Source of the DNA: Paraburkholderia ginsengiterrae | GTDB lineage: Bacteria; Pseudomonadota; Gammaproteobacteria; Burkholderiales; Burkholderiaceae | Assembly (NCBI RefSeq): GCF_001645125.1 | Contig: NZ_LXKA01000076.1 | Location: forward strand, 62,001 to 126,000 | Reading direction: 5' to 3' | DNA length: 64,000 nucleotides | Shown: positions 25,923-34,912 of the stretch, one piece after another | Position numbering within the stretch: the first letter of the stretch is position 1 | How the letters are laid out: each line of letters begins with the position of its first letter | Translations under genes and position numbers: made by a program | The notes under the pieces: generated by a model | Seen by the model: only the letters and a program-made list of their open reading frames with translations | Databases searched by the model: none | What the model was told of the DNA's origin: nothing

Positions 25923-26273
25923 GTCAGCCTTACTGCAAAAGAACGGCCCCGAACCGTGGACCGGGACAAAGCCCGGTTCGCAAGCGCCTTCGACCGGCCG
26001 TGGGCCATGAGGGCGGGAACACATCACCTGGCGAGCGGGCCGCCGCGCACGGCATAGCACCGGCGCTGGCGAAAAACTGCTCGCTTACAGTCCGCAATCC
26101 ATTTCCATGGCATCTGTCAGGTGCTATGGATTCGGCTTGGCGCGGAAGAGCAGGCATTGTAGCAGCCCATTTTCACGCCAGAGCGTGGGTTCCGCGCGCT
26201 GCAGATTCAATCCACAGTTTGGGGGGCCCGGCGGACATTCAAGGGCATGTATCAGGCCGCGCCGAAGCCGCCT
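25923..26273. other. gap between gshB and the EIIA gene with a G-rich motif
   Basis: 351 bases with no gene I can support. It should hold the promoter of the EIIA-ptsH unit. TTTGGGGGGCCCG at 26218-26230 resembles motifs at 13205-13215 and 13789-13801. I do not see clear promoter boxes. Confidence 0.45.
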
Positions 26274-27230
26274 TCAACCGGCCGCGCGCTCCAGCGCGTC
26301 GATGAACATCGCGGCAACGTCGAAGCCGGTCTGATCCATGATCTCGCGGAAACATGTCGGGCTCGTCACATTGACCTCGGTCAGCCAGTCGCCGATCGCA
26401 TCCAGTCCGACCAGCAGCAAACCGCGTGCGGCGAGCACCGGCGCGAGCGTATCGGCGATCTTGCGATCATGCTCGGTCAGCGGACGGGCCACACCGAGGC
26501 CACCGGCCGCGAGATTGCCGCGCACTTCATTACCCTGAGGAATACGCGCGAGCGAAAATGGCACGGCTTCGCCGCCGATCAGCAAGATGCGCTTGTCACC
26601 CTCCTTGATTTCGGGAATGAATTTTTGCGCCATCACCGAACGCGCGCCGTCGTGGCTCAGCATTTCGATGATCGAGCCCAGATTCATGCCGTCCGCCTTG
26701 ACGCGGAACACGCCCATGCCGCCCATGCCGTCGAGCGGCTTCAGGATCACGTCGCCGTGCTGTTCATGGAACGCGCGCAGGCGGGTCGCGTCGCGCGTGA
26801 CCAGCGTGGGGGCGACGAACTGCGCGAACTCGCCGATCGCCAGCTTTTCCGAGTGATCGCGAATCGCCTGCGGCTTGTTGAAGATGCGCGCGCCGCCGCG
26901 TTCGGCGATTTCCAGCAGCCACGTCGACGTGACATATTCCATGTCGAAGGGCGGGTCTTTGCGTATCACCACCGCGCTGAAGCTCTTGAGCGAGCGCGGT
27001 GCCGCGGGTTCGGCGTCGTACCAGACGTCGCGATGCAGATCCGTCACGTCGCCGGTAATCGCAAAGCGCTGCACGTTCGCCTCGACGTCGCCGCCCGTCC
27101 ACGCCAGATGCTTCGGCTCGCACGCGTACACCACGTGACCGCGGCGCGCCGCTTCGGCCATCATCGCGTAGGTCGAGTCTTTGTAGATCTTGAAGTGCGA
27201 GAGCGGGTCGGCGATGAAAAGAATGTCCAT
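26274..27230 (-). CDS. gshB: glutathione synthetase
   Basis: ATP-grasp enzyme (318 residues) joining gamma-glutamylcysteine and glycine to glutathione. The N-terminus MDILFIADPLSHFKIYKDST is typical; the ATP-grasp part shows VTRDATRLRAF, DVILKPLDGMGGMGVFRV, and RILLIGGEAVPFSLARIPQ, ending with GLDAIGDWLTEVNVTSPTCFREI (metal-binding Glu/Asn). ATG at 27230 starts directly at the first strand. It lies 102 bases downstream of gshA, making the two-step glutathione pathway a local unit. Confidence 0.96.
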   Translation of the reverse strand: MDILFIADPLSHFKIYKDSTYAMMAEAARRGHVVYACEPKHLAWTGGDVEANVQRFAITGDVTDLHRDVWYDAEPAAPRSLKSFSAVVIRKDPPFDMEYVTSTWLLEIAERGGARIFNKPQAIRDHSEKLAIGEFAQFVAPTLVTRDATRLRAFHEQHGDVILKPLDGMGGMGVFRVKADGMNLGSIIEMLSHDGARSVMAQKFIPEIKEGDKRILLIGGEAVPFSLARIPQGNEVRGNLAAGGLGVARPLTEHDRKIADTLAPVLAARGLLLVGLDAIGDWLTEVNVTSPTCFREIMDQTGFDVAAMFIDALERAAG

Positions 27231-27332
27231 GAAGGTCCCGATGCGCCCTGACGGGCTTGGCATTGATCGTAAATAGTGTCGTTGAAAATGGCGCTGGCGG
27301 CACGCATGCCGCCAGCGGCCACTCGAGGCGGC

Positions 27333-28622
27333 TTAAACCTGAATCGCTTCCGGATCGGTCTTTTCCAGTTCCACCGACGCGGCCAGCAGCCCGAGGCGCG
27401 CCACCACGCCGTACATATAGAAGCGGTTCGGCGGCGCCGCGCCGGGCTTGGCGTGGGCGTCCGGCAGCGCCGTATGCTCGAAGCCGAGCGGCACGAAGTG
27501 CATGCCCGGTGCGTTCAGATTCTGATCGCGCTCGCGGCCGCCATGCACGCGGTAGAAGCCTCCCACCACGTAGCGGTCGATCATGTACACGACCGGCTCG
27601 GCGACTTCTTCGCCGATGCGCTCGAAGGTGTACACGCCTTCCTGCACGATCACGTCATGCACTTCGAGGCCGTCTTTGGTGGTGGCCATTTTCGCGCGTT
27701 CGCGCTTGGTGAGCGCGGCCACTTCCGACGCGTCGTGCACGGTCATCACGCCCATGCCGTAGGTACCCGCGTCCGACTTGATAACGACATACGGTTTCTC
27801 GGAAATACCGTACTCGCGATACTTTCGCGCGATCTTCTTCAGGACGCCGTCGATCGCCTCCGTCAACGCTTCCTCGCCGGTGCGCGCCTGGAAATCGACG
27901 CCTTCGACATGCGCGAAGTACGGATTGATCATCCACGGATCGATTTCGACCATCTTCGCGAACTTTTTCGCAACGTCGTCGTAGCAGGAGAAATGCGTCG
28001 ATTTGCGGCGCACGGCCCAGCCGGCATGCAACGGCGGCAACAGATACTGCTCGTGCAGATTTTCGAGGATGGGCGGAATGCCGCCCGACAGATCGTTATT
28101 CAGCAGAATCGAGCACGGGTCGAAATTCTTCAGACCAAGGCGCCGCGGCGAACGCTCGAGCGGCTCGAGCACGAGTTTCTGGCCGTCGGAAAGCGCAATC
28201 GTGACCGGTCCGTTGATGTTTTCGTCGAGCGTGCCGAAGCGCACGTTCAAGCCGGCCTGGCGCATGATCGCGGCCAGCCGGGCGACATTCTCCAGATAGA
28301 ACGCATTGCGCGTATGGCGCTCGGGAATCACCAGCAGGTTCTTGGCATCCGGGCAGATCTTCTCGATCGAGGCCATGGCGGCCTGCACGGCGAGCGGCAA
28401 CACTTCTTGCGGCAGGTTGTTGAACGCGCCGGGGAACAGATTGGTGTCGACCGGGGCGAGCTTGAATCCCGCATTACGCAGATCGACGGAACAATAGAAC
28501 GGCGGCGTGTGCTCCTGCCATTCGAGCCGGAACCAACGTTCGATTGCGGGCGTGGCGTCGAGGATCTTCCGCTCAAGATCGAGCAGCGGGCCGTTTAACG
28601 CCGTAACTAGGTGCGGAACCAT
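27333..28622 (-). CDS. gshA: glutamate-cysteine ligase (GshA, Thiobacillus-type family)
   Basis: Enzyme (429 residues) making gamma-glutamylcysteine, the rate-limiting step of glutathione synthesis. It belongs to the proteobacterial family first defined from Acidithiobacillus, unrelated in outline to E. coli GshA; characteristic segments are MVPHLVTALNGPLLDLE, LLVIPERHTRNAFYLENVARL, FDPCSILLNNDLSGGIPPILE, VIKSDAGTYGMGVMTV and GGFYRVHGGRERDQNLNAPG. An ATP-grasp-like architecture is probable. It precedes gshB and follows amtB on the same strand, with two hairpins between amtB and gshA. Confidence 0.92.
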   Translation of the reverse strand: MVPHLVTALNGPLLDLERKILDATPAIERWFRLEWQEHTPPFYCSVDLRNAGFKLAPVDTNLFPGAFNNLPQEVLPLAVQAAMASIEKICPDAKNLLVIPERHTRNAFYLENVARLAAIMRQAGLNVRFGTLDENINGPVTIALSDGQKLVLEPLERSPRRLGLKNFDPCSILLNNDLSGGIPPILENLHEQYLLPPLHAGWAVRRKSTHFSCYDDVAKKFAKMVEIDPWMINPYFAHVEGVDFQARTGEEALTEAIDGVLKKIARKYREYGISEKPYVVIKSDAGTYGMGVMTVHDASEVAALTKRERAKMATTKDGLEVHDVIVQEGVYTFERIGEEVAEPVVYMIDRYVVGGFYRVHGGRERDQNLNAPGMHFVPLGFEHTALPDAHAKPGAAPPNRFYMYGVVARLGLLAASVELEKTDPEAIQV

Positions 28623-28776
28623 TGATCACTCGCAGACTGGAGAAAAAAGATTGTAGAGCAAATGCTTTGTCCATTTGGGGACGGTTTCTCCATTCGCAAG
28701 CGGACGCGAATGCATTCTCGCTATCGCCATGATAGGCGCGGAAATCTGCCGTTTACAAGATGGCGCGCAAGAAAAA

Positions 28777-28795
28777 GCCCGCCATGAAGGCGGGC
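28777..28795 (-). terminator. terminator downstream of amtB
   Basis: On the minus strand a 7-bp stem (28795-28789 with 28783-28777, 5-base loop) runs into five T residues. A second hairpin (28826-28834 with 28837-28845) lies closer to the amtB stop, so there are two in tandem. Confidence 0.8.
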
Positions 28796-28857
28796 CAAAG
28801 TCGCTGCGCTTGATTGTGATCGTGGGAGCCCGTGAACACGGGCTCGCGCGGGTTTGC

Positions 28858-30375
28858 TTACTCGACGTGTTCGCCGTGCAGAACCACGTCCAGACCTTCG
28901 CGTTCCTCTTCTTCCGTCACGCGCAGGCCCATCACCATGTCGATGACCTTCAGCAGGATGTAGCTCACCACGCCGCTGTAGACCAGCGTCGTCAGCACGC
29001 CCTTAGCTTGCAGGATGACGCTGCCGTCCGCGCCGCCAATGTCCTTGACCGCGAACACACCGGTCAGCAGAGCGCCGAGGATACCGCCCACGCAGTGCAC
29101 GCCGAACGCGTCGAGCGAGTCGTCGTAACCGAGCTTGTGCTTGAGCCACGTTGCCGACCAGAAGCAGACCACGCCGGCGGCGATACCGATCACCAGCGAA
29201 CCCGTCATGCCGACGAAGCCCGAAGCCGGCGTAATCGCCACCAGACCTGCCACAGCGCCCGATACGATACCGAGCACCGACGGCTTACCCTTGGTTGCCC
29301 ATTCGGCGAACATCCAGCCGAGTGCCGCTGCTGCCGTTGCCACTTGCGTGGCGAACATCGCGAAACCGGCACGGCCGTCTGCCGCCACCGCCGAACCCGC
29401 GTTGAAACCGAACCAGCCCACCCACAGCATCGCGCCACCGATCAGCGTGAGCGTCAGGTTGTGCGGCGCCATTGCTTCCTTGCCGTAGCCGACGCGCTTG
29501 CCGAGCACCAGTGCGCAAACCAGAGCCGCAATACCGGCGTTGATGTGCACCACCGTGCCGCCCGCGAAGTCGAGGATGCCCGCGCTAGCCAGCCAGCCGG
29601 TCGGTTCCCACACCATGTGCGCGATCGGCGAGTAGACGATGATCGACCACAGCGTCATGAACACGAGCATCGCCGAGAACTTCATGCGGTCGGCAAACGC
29701 ACCCGTGATCAGCGCCGGGGTGATGATCGCGAACGTCATCTGATAGACGCAGTAGACCGTTTCCGGGATGGTCGGCGCGAGGTGGCTGACGGTCAGCGTC
29801 GTCGCCTTGTCGCCGTGAATGTAGTTCATGCCCGACATGAAGAAGCGCGACAGGCCGCCGATGAACGAGCCACCCGGCGTGAACGCGAGGCTGTAGCCAA
29901 TCACAACCCAGATGATCGACACGAGGCAGGTGATCGCGAAGCTTTGCATCAGGATCGCGAGCACGCTCTTCTTGCGGACCATGCCGCCGTAGAACAGCGC
30001 CAGACCCGGGATCGTCATGAACAGCACGAGCGCGGTGGAGGTCAGCATCCAGGCGGTGTCGCCCGAATTGATCTTCGACGAGTCGACCGAGAACGGCGCG
30101 GTCGGGGCGGCCGGTGCGGCGGCAGCGGATGCGGCCGATGCATCAGGTGCGGCGGCGGCGCTGGCAGCCGGCGCGGCGGACGCGTCAGCAGCCGGTGCCG
30201 AAGCGGCGGCGGCAGCCGGAGCAGCCGAAGCGTCCGGTGCCGGTGCGCTCGCCGTCGCAGCGGGAGCAGCAGCCGAGGCGGCGGCGGGGGCGGAAGCGTC
30301 GTCCGCGAGGGCGGCGCCGATACCGCCCGCGAGCAGCGAACCGGCCATCAGCAAGGACATCATTAGTTTGCGCAT
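28858..30375 (-). CDS. amtB: ammonium transporter with long Ala/Pro-rich periplasmic N-terminus
   Basis: Trimeric ammonium channel (505 residues). After a signal peptide (about 1-24) comes an unusual low-complexity region (about 25-95) of Ala, Ser, Pro and Asp with repeated APDASAAPA-like units; then eleven helices with the Amt hallmarks DTAWMLTSTALVLFMTIPGLALFYGG, FAGGTVVHINAGIAALV (first pore His) and DDSLDAFGVHCVGGILGALLTG (second pore His). The core is normal; the N-terminal extension is about 70 residues longer than in E. coli AmtB. It lies 44 bases downstream of glnK, and the pair should be co-transcribed from the sigma-54 promoter at 30891-30905. Confidence 0.95.
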   Translation of the reverse strand: MRKLMMSLLMAGSLLAGGIGAALADDASAPAAASAAAPAATASAPAPDASAAPAAAAASAPAADASAAPAASAAAAPDASAASAAAAPAAPTAPFSVDSSKINSGDTAWMLTSTALVLFMTIPGLALFYGGMVRKKSVLAILMQSFAITCLVSIIWVVIGYSLAFTPGGSFIGGLSRFFMSGMNYIHGDKATTLTVSHLAPTIPETVYCVYQMTFAIITPALITGAFADRMKFSAMLVFMTLWSIIVYSPIAHMVWEPTGWLASAGILDFAGGTVVHINAGIAALVCALVLGKRVGYGKEAMAPHNLTLTLIGGAMLWVGWFGFNAGSAVAADGRAGFAMFATQVATAAAALGWMFAEWATKGKPSVLGIVSGAVAGLVAITPASGFVGMTGSLVIGIAAGVVCFWSATWLKHKLGYDDSLDAFGVHCVGGILGALLTGVFAVKDIGGADGSVILQAKGVLTTLVYSGVVSYILLKVIDMVMGLRVTEEEEREGLDVVLHGEHVE

Positions 30376-30419
30376 CTTTCGTTTCCTCTTGTCGCTATCT
30401 GTGTCGCTATCTTTTGGTA

Positions 30420-30770
<351 letters not shown>

Positions 30771-30890
30771 TTAGTTGCGTAACCCGTTGCGTAACCCGTT
30801 TGCCTTACCCGTTTGCGTACCTGTAACCCGTTCGCGTGGTCTCGTTCCGCAGCCGGCAACCAGGTGCCGACAGCGCGCGGGGCAGTAACA

Positions 30891-30905
30891 GCAACTCGCG
30901 TGCCA
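30891..30905 (-). promoter_or_regulatory. sigma-54 promoter of glnK-amtB
   Basis: Read on the minus strand the sequence is TGGCAC, five bases, TTGC, an exact match to the -24/-12 consensus. The predicted transcript begins near 30880 and has a leader of about 120 bases before the glnK ATG. NtrC control of glnK-amtB by this type of promoter is established in many proteobacteria. Confidence 0.85.
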
Positions 30906-31135
30906 TGTTGTGTCAGACTCCGCATCGCGGGCATGGCACAAGGGGCTCAAGCCACCCTGGCCGGAAGGCCAGCGTTGGCGTGGCACGCTGGCGCGGCGTT
31001 TGGATCGTTGCTAGAGTGTTCGCAGCTTTTGGACATACGGACGCGCACCAAAGGGGCTCATGCGGCAACGGCACCCAACGAGACATGCACCAACACAGCC
31101 CATGCGCCGAAACGAAGCACAGCCGCAATGAAACA

Positions 31136-31152
31136 TGCACATTATTTGTGCA
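31136..31152. promoter_or_regulatory. NtrC-type enhancer palindrome
   Basis: TGCACA, five bases, TGTGCA forms a perfect inverted repeat close to the NtrC consensus (TGCACY-N5-RGTGCA). It lies about 230 bases upstream of the sigma-54 promoter, within normal enhancer range, and only 15 bases before the ubiK ATG. Confidence 0.6.
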
Positions 31153-31166
31153 CCAAGGGGAACACC

Positions 31167-31421
31167 ATGAAACAACCGAACGATGTTTTTAACGACTTTC
31201 AGGCCCGCATGAGCGATCTGCTCAAGAATTCGCCGGCCAAAGATGTCGAACGCAACGTGAAAGCCATGCTGTCGCAGGGTTTTTCGAAGCTCGATCTGGT
31301 CACGCGCGAGGAATTCGATACGCAGACTCAAGTGCTGGTGCGCACCCGCGCCCGCCTGGAAGAGCTGGAGCGCCGCGTCGCCGAACTCGAACAGAAGCTG
31401 CCGGTTACGCAAACGCCGTAA
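31167..31421 (+). CDS. ubiK: ubiquinone biosynthesis accessory factor UbiK
   Basis: An 84-residue protein of the UbiK (BMFP domain) family, which helps the soluble Ubi complex in aerobic ubiquinone synthesis. The N-terminus forms an amphipathic helix (NDVFNDFQARMSDLLKN), the C-terminus a coiled coil (VLVRTRARLEELERRVAELEQKL). ATG at 31167 follows AAGGGG with suitable spacing. Its promoter region overlaps the NtrC-like site of the divergent glnK gene. The family was previously known only as YqiC/DUF526. Confidence 0.9.
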   Translation: MKQPNDVFNDFQARMSDLLKNSPAKDVERNVKAMLSQGFSKLDLVTREEFDTQTQVLVRTRARLEELERRVAELEQKLPVTQTP

Positions 31422-31542
31422 CGAGCTGCTCGCGGCGTATTAGCCGCGTTGTGCTGCACATCACAGGCAAGCGAGCCGTGACGTCATCAGCGTTTTAGGG
31501 GATTTGCACGCGCCCTCGGCGCGCCGTCCGACGGGAGAAAAC

Positions 31543-33120
31543 ATGTCGCTTGCCGTGGTGCGCAGTCGCGCGCCGGCCTCTGGCCGCGCGCCCGAAGTAA
31601 CCGTCGAGGTCCACCTCGCGAACGGATTGCCGTCTTTTTCGATCGTCGGCCTGCCTGATCTGGAAGTACGCGAAGGCCGCGAGCGCGTGCGCGCGGCGCT
31701 GCAGAACTGCAACTTCGATTTCCCGGTCAGGCGCATTACGGTCAACCTCGCTCCCGCCGATCTACCCAAGGAATCAGGCCGCTTCGATCTGCCGATCGCT
31801 TTGGGCATTCTCGCGGCGAGCGGACAGATTCCCGCCGAAGCCTTGCAGCACCGTGAATTCGCCGGCGAACTCTCCTTGACTGGCGCGCTGCGGCCCATGC
31901 GCGGCGCCTTCGCCATGGCCTGCGGCACGGCGCGCAGCGGCGCCGCCCCTTCTTCGATTCCGGACGAACCGTTGCCAGGTGAGACGGCGGCTCATCGCAC
32001 GCCGCAGTTGTACCTGCCCGCCGCGAGCGCGGCAGAGGCAGCGCTCGTGCCCGGCGTCGACGTCTACGGCGCCGCCGATCTGCCGTCGCTGTGCGCTCAT
32101 CTGGCGGGCGCTCCCGATGCGCGCCTCCATCCCGTCGCCGCACCCGATCTGGCCGACAGCGCGGCGGACGCCGTGCCGGACATGAGCGACGTCATCGGCC
32201 AGCGCGGCGCGCGCCGCGCGCTCGAAGTGGCGGCGGCAGGCGGCCATCACGTGTTGCTTGTCGGGCCGCCCGGCGCGGGCAAGTCGATGCTCGCAGCCCG
32301 CCTGCCGGGACTGCTGCCGGCCATGACCGACGAGGAAGCGCTCAGCTCCGCCGCCCTGCTGTCCGCCAGCCGCGCCGGTTTCTCGCCGTCGCAATGGCGC
32401 CGGCGGCCGTTTCGCGCGCCGCATCATTCGTCGAGCGCGGCGGCGCTGGTGGGCGGACGAAACCCGCCGCAGCCGGGTGAAATCACGCTGGCGCATCTGG
32501 GTGTGCTGTTCCTCGACGAATTGCCCGAATTCGACCGCGATGTCCTCGAAACGCTGCGTGAGCCGCTGGAAGCCGGCCGCATCACGATTTCACGCGCCGC
32601 CTTGCAGGCGGATTTCCCGGCGGCCTGTCAGCTGATTGCCGCCATGAACCCGTGCCCATGCGGATGGCGCGGCGACCCCAATGGCCGCTGCCGCTGCACG
32701 CCAGAGATCGCAGCGCGCTATCTGCGCAAGCTGTCCGGGCCCTTGCTCGACCGCATCGACATTCAACTCGAGATTCCGGCGCTCACGCCCGCGGAACTGT
32801 CCGCCCGCTCATCCGCGTCTGGCGAAACCAGCGCGTTGATTGCCGCACGGGTGAGCCGCGCACGCGAACGGCAATTGAGCCGTCAGGGCAAAACCAACCG
32901 GGAACTGGGTGGCCGGGAAGTTGACGAGGTCTGCCGTCCCGATAGTGCGGGCGAATCCTTGTTGCGCGAAGCCGGCGAACGCTTTGGCTGGTCGGCGCGC
33001 GCGTACTACCGGGTTCTCAAGGTGGCGCGCAGCATCGCCGACCTCGCCGGCGCGGCCATGCCGAGCGCCGCGCAGATTGGCGAGGCGATTCAATATCGCC
33101 GGGCTTTTGGGTCCCTATAA
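31543..33120 (+). CDS. comM: YifB/ComM family Mg-chelatase-like AAA ATPase
   Basis: Hexameric AAA+ protein (525 residues) related to ComM, the branch-migration helicase that aids integration of incoming DNA during transformation. Domains: N-terminal Lon-like ChlI domain (about 18-140), AAA+ core with Walker A LLVGPPGAGKSMLA and Walker B GVLFLDELPEFDRD, a zinc-like cluster NPCPCGWRGDPNGRCRC, and a C-terminal Mg-chelatase domain ending RVLKVARSIADLAG. A GGGAGAA site precedes ATG 31543; the open frame extends to 31504. Together with comF this gives two competence-family genes, though neither proves competence. Confidence 0.93.
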   Translation: MSLAVVRSRAPASGRAPEVTVEVHLANGLPSFSIVGLPDLEVREGRERVRAALQNCNFDFPVRRITVNLAPADLPKESGRFDLPIALGILAASGQIPAEALQHREFAGELSLTGALRPMRGAFAMACGTARSGAAPSSIPDEPLPGETAAHRTPQLYLPAASAAEAALVPGVDVYGAADLPSLCAHLAGAPDARLHPVAAPDLADSAADAVPDMSDVIGQRGARRALEVAAAGGHHVLLVGPPGAGKSMLAARLPGLLPAMTDEEALSSAALLSASRAGFSPSQWRRRPFRAPHHSSSAAALVGGRNPPQPGEITLAHLGVLFLDELPEFDRDVLETLREPLEAGRITISRAALQADFPAACQLIAAMNPCPCGWRGDPNGRCRCTPEIAARYLRKLSGPLLDRIDIQLEIPALTPAELSARSSASGETSALIAARVSRARERQLSRQGKTNRELGGREVDEVCRPDSAGESLLREAGERFGWSARAYYRVLKVARSIADLAGAAMPSAAQIGEAIQYRRAFGSL

Positions 33121-33452
33121 AGCGAAAAATGCCCTGTCAAGACTTGACTTATGCACATCCACGCGCTCCAGACAGATTTTGAAACAACTGAAAGGTCGAT
33201 TGTGGCCTGCACTCAAAAGGCGTTGATTTGATTGACTTTTTTTAAACTTTCCGAGCGGACGAAAACTAACAGAACGCCCATAGGACGGGCATCTGCGGGC
33301 AATTGGGCTGAGTTCTCAACAGAGTTATCCACAGCGCCTGTGGGTAACAGGAAAACTTCAACGTAAACCGGGAATTAGCGTGCGATGCTGCGAAGGAACT
33401 TTCACTGTGCCTCGCAACCCACCGCGCGCCGAATCAAACAGCAGCACTGTTT
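33121..33452. other. gap after comM with three DnaA-box-like sequences
   Basis: 332 bases without a gene. TTATGCACA at 33149-33157 and TTATCCACA at 33325-33333 match the DnaA box TTATNCACA; TTACCCACA on the minus strand (33347-33339) differs at one base. The last two form an inverted pair around 5 bases. Between them is an AT-rich run near 33227-33255. Function unknown. Confidence 0.5.
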
Positions 33453-34124
33453 TCAATACAGCTGGAACGACGAAAAAAACTGGTCCACCTGTTCCTGCTG
33501 TATCGGTTTGGAAGCAATGATCGCCACCTGATAGACATGCCGGCCGCGCGCCACCAGCCGCGCATAGACTGTGCGGGCCTCGCGCTGGGAACCGGCCTCG
33601 CCGCTCAGCTTCATTTCCAGACCGGGCACCTTGCCACCGGCGGCTAACGGGATCTGCACGGCATGCGCGTCAGGCGCGGCGCCCACGTTGCGCGCGAGTC
33701 CCGTGCGCAGGAAATCGAGCGCGGCGCGCTGCGTGGCCTCGCTGTCGTTCGGCAGGATCACCGTGCCGACCGCGAAGACGGCGTCGCCTGCTTCGGCGGT
33801 CTGCATCGCCATCTGCATCGGTGTTCCGTCGATCTGCACCGCGCGCTGGTCGTTGCCTGGCTTGGCCGGCAGGTCGACCGTGTAGCCGTTGTCGTTGTTC
33901 ATGATCGTACGCCAGTCGAAGGTCGGCGAGCAGGCGCCGAGCCCGGCGGTCAACGCCAGAACGCAGGCCGTCCCGCCCAGCATTGCGCGCAGCCGTGGCG
34001 GCCGGGAAACATTGCGGGCCGCCCGGCCGGTGGTCCGAAATCCGCCCGGGGCGCGGCTCGCGAAAAGAGGACGGAACAGACTTTGCAAGAGAGAGCGAAA
34101 AGCGCGGCAAACGGTTCGGAACAT
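33453..34124 (-). CDS. hypothetical lipoprotein
   Basis: A 223-residue product of unknown function. Residues 1-47 are Arg-rich; a hydrophobic segment then leads to a lipobox-like LGAC (Cys65), so the mature part is probably an outer- or inner-membrane lipoprotein of about 159 residues starting SPTFDWRTIMNNDNGYTVDLPAKPG. The mature domain is predicted to be mixed alpha/beta and ends with a helix FFSSFQLY. Start is uncertain: ATG 34124 gives a long basic lead, ATG 33983 would give a very short signal. I do not recognise the family. It is divergent from the TlpA-like gene. Confidence 0.6.
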   Translation of the reverse strand: MFRTVCRAFRSLLQSLFRPLFASRAPGGFRTTGRAARNVSRPPRLRAMLGGTACVLALTAGLGACSPTFDWRTIMNNDNGYTVDLPAKPGNDQRAVQIDGTPMQMAMQTAEAGDAVFAVGTVILPNDSEATQRAALDFLRTGLARNVGAAPDAHAVQIPLAAGGKVPGLEMKLSGEAGSQREARTVYARLVARGRHVYQVAIIASKPIQQEQVDQFFSSFQLY

Positions 34125-34300
34125 GGGGACGGAAGATCGGACGAACGGTAACGTAAAACCCTATTATCCGCTCCCGGTCCGCGTCCTGCCTCACGGCCGG
34201 AATCGGGCTACAATGGCGAAGCTGTTCGAAGACGCAGTCCAGCACCGCGCCGAAAGCCCAAACCGACGCACTGTCCCGCGCGACTCTCGAGGTTCCGTAC

Positions 34301-34831
34301 ATGAGCAACACCCCATCCACTGCCGCCCGGCGCGCGAACCCGCTTCGCTACATCATCATGGCCGCCGTTGCCGTTGCGATCGCTATCGCCGGTTATTTCG
34401 CGTTTGCCGGCCAGCAACGCGTGCCTGATGCGACCTTCACGTTGTTGTCGGGCCAGAAAGTCTCGACCGCCGACCTCAAAGGCAAGGTCTATCTCATCAA
34501 TTTCTGGGCGACGAGCTGCGACACCTGCATGAAAGAGATGCCGCAGATGGTCCAGACCTATAACCGCTACAAGGACCAAGGTCTCGAATTCGTGGCGGTC
34601 GCGATGAACTACGACGCGCCGATGTACGTGGCCAACTACACGCAAACCCGCCAGTTGCCGTTCAAGGTTGCAATGGACGACGGCTCTGCCGCCAAGCAGT
34701 TCGGCAACGTGCAGCTCACGCCCACCACCTTCCTGGTCGATAAAGACGGCAAGATTCTCAAGCGCTACGTCGGCGAGCCGCAATTCGCGGAACTCGACCA
34801 GCTGCTGGAAAAGGCGCTGAAACCGGCCTGA
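34301..34831 (+). CDS. TlpA-like membrane-anchored thioredoxin
   Basis: Redoxin of 176 residues: one membrane helix (about 16-36) and a periplasmic thioredoxin fold with active-site Cys73-Asp-Thr-Cys76 in NFWATSCDTCMKEMPQM, then cis-Pro in QLTPTTFLVDKDG. Such TlpA/ResA-type proteins keep periplasmic thiols reduced, for example in cytochrome c or CuA maturation. The genes for those targets are far away in this window (3-13 kb), so a specific client is not implied by position. It is followed by a strong bidirectional terminator. Confidence 0.9.
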   Translation: MSNTPSTAARRANPLRYIIMAAVAVAIAIAGYFAFAGQQRVPDATFTLLSGQKVSTADLKGKVYLINFWATSCDTCMKEMPQMVQTYNRYKDQGLEFVAVAMNYDAPMYVANYTQTRQLPFKVAMDDGSAAKQFGNVQLTPTTFLVDKDGKILKRYVGEPQFAELDQLLEKALKPA

Positions 34832-34870
34832 ACGCGCAGCACCGCCTGAACAGATTTCGAAGAGCTCAAG

Positions 34871-34907
34871 AAAACGCCGGCGTCGCATTTCGACGCCGGC
34901 GTTTTTA
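34871..34907. terminator. bidirectional terminator between the tlpA-like gene and dctD
   Basis: A perfect 15-bp stem (34871-34885 with 34891-34905), 5-base loop, with AAAA at the left and TTTTT at the right. It separates two converging genes. Confidence 0.9.
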
Positions 34908-34912
34908 TTTGC

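Noticed and set aside
28675-30366. 563-codon plus-strand frame opposite amtB
   Set aside because: Arg/His/Gly-rich antisense of amtB, including its low-complexity region; no domain.
30775-30830. CRISPR array
   Set aside because: Repeats are 12 bases, directly abutting and degenerate; no spacers or cas genes.
30856-30870. Second sigma-54 promoter in the glnK region (CGGCAC...TTGC)
   Set aside because: The spacer is four instead of five bases, which breaks the required helical phase; the exact promoter is at 30891-30905.
31543-33120. Magnesium chelatase subunit for (bacterio)chlorophyll synthesis
   Set aside because: Domain order and zinc-type cluster are those of YifB/ComM, and no pigment genes are present.
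33121-33452. Chromosomal replication origin
   Set aside because: Only three DnaA-type boxes, no dnaA, dnaN, rpmH or parAB nearby, and no clear cluster of 13-mers.
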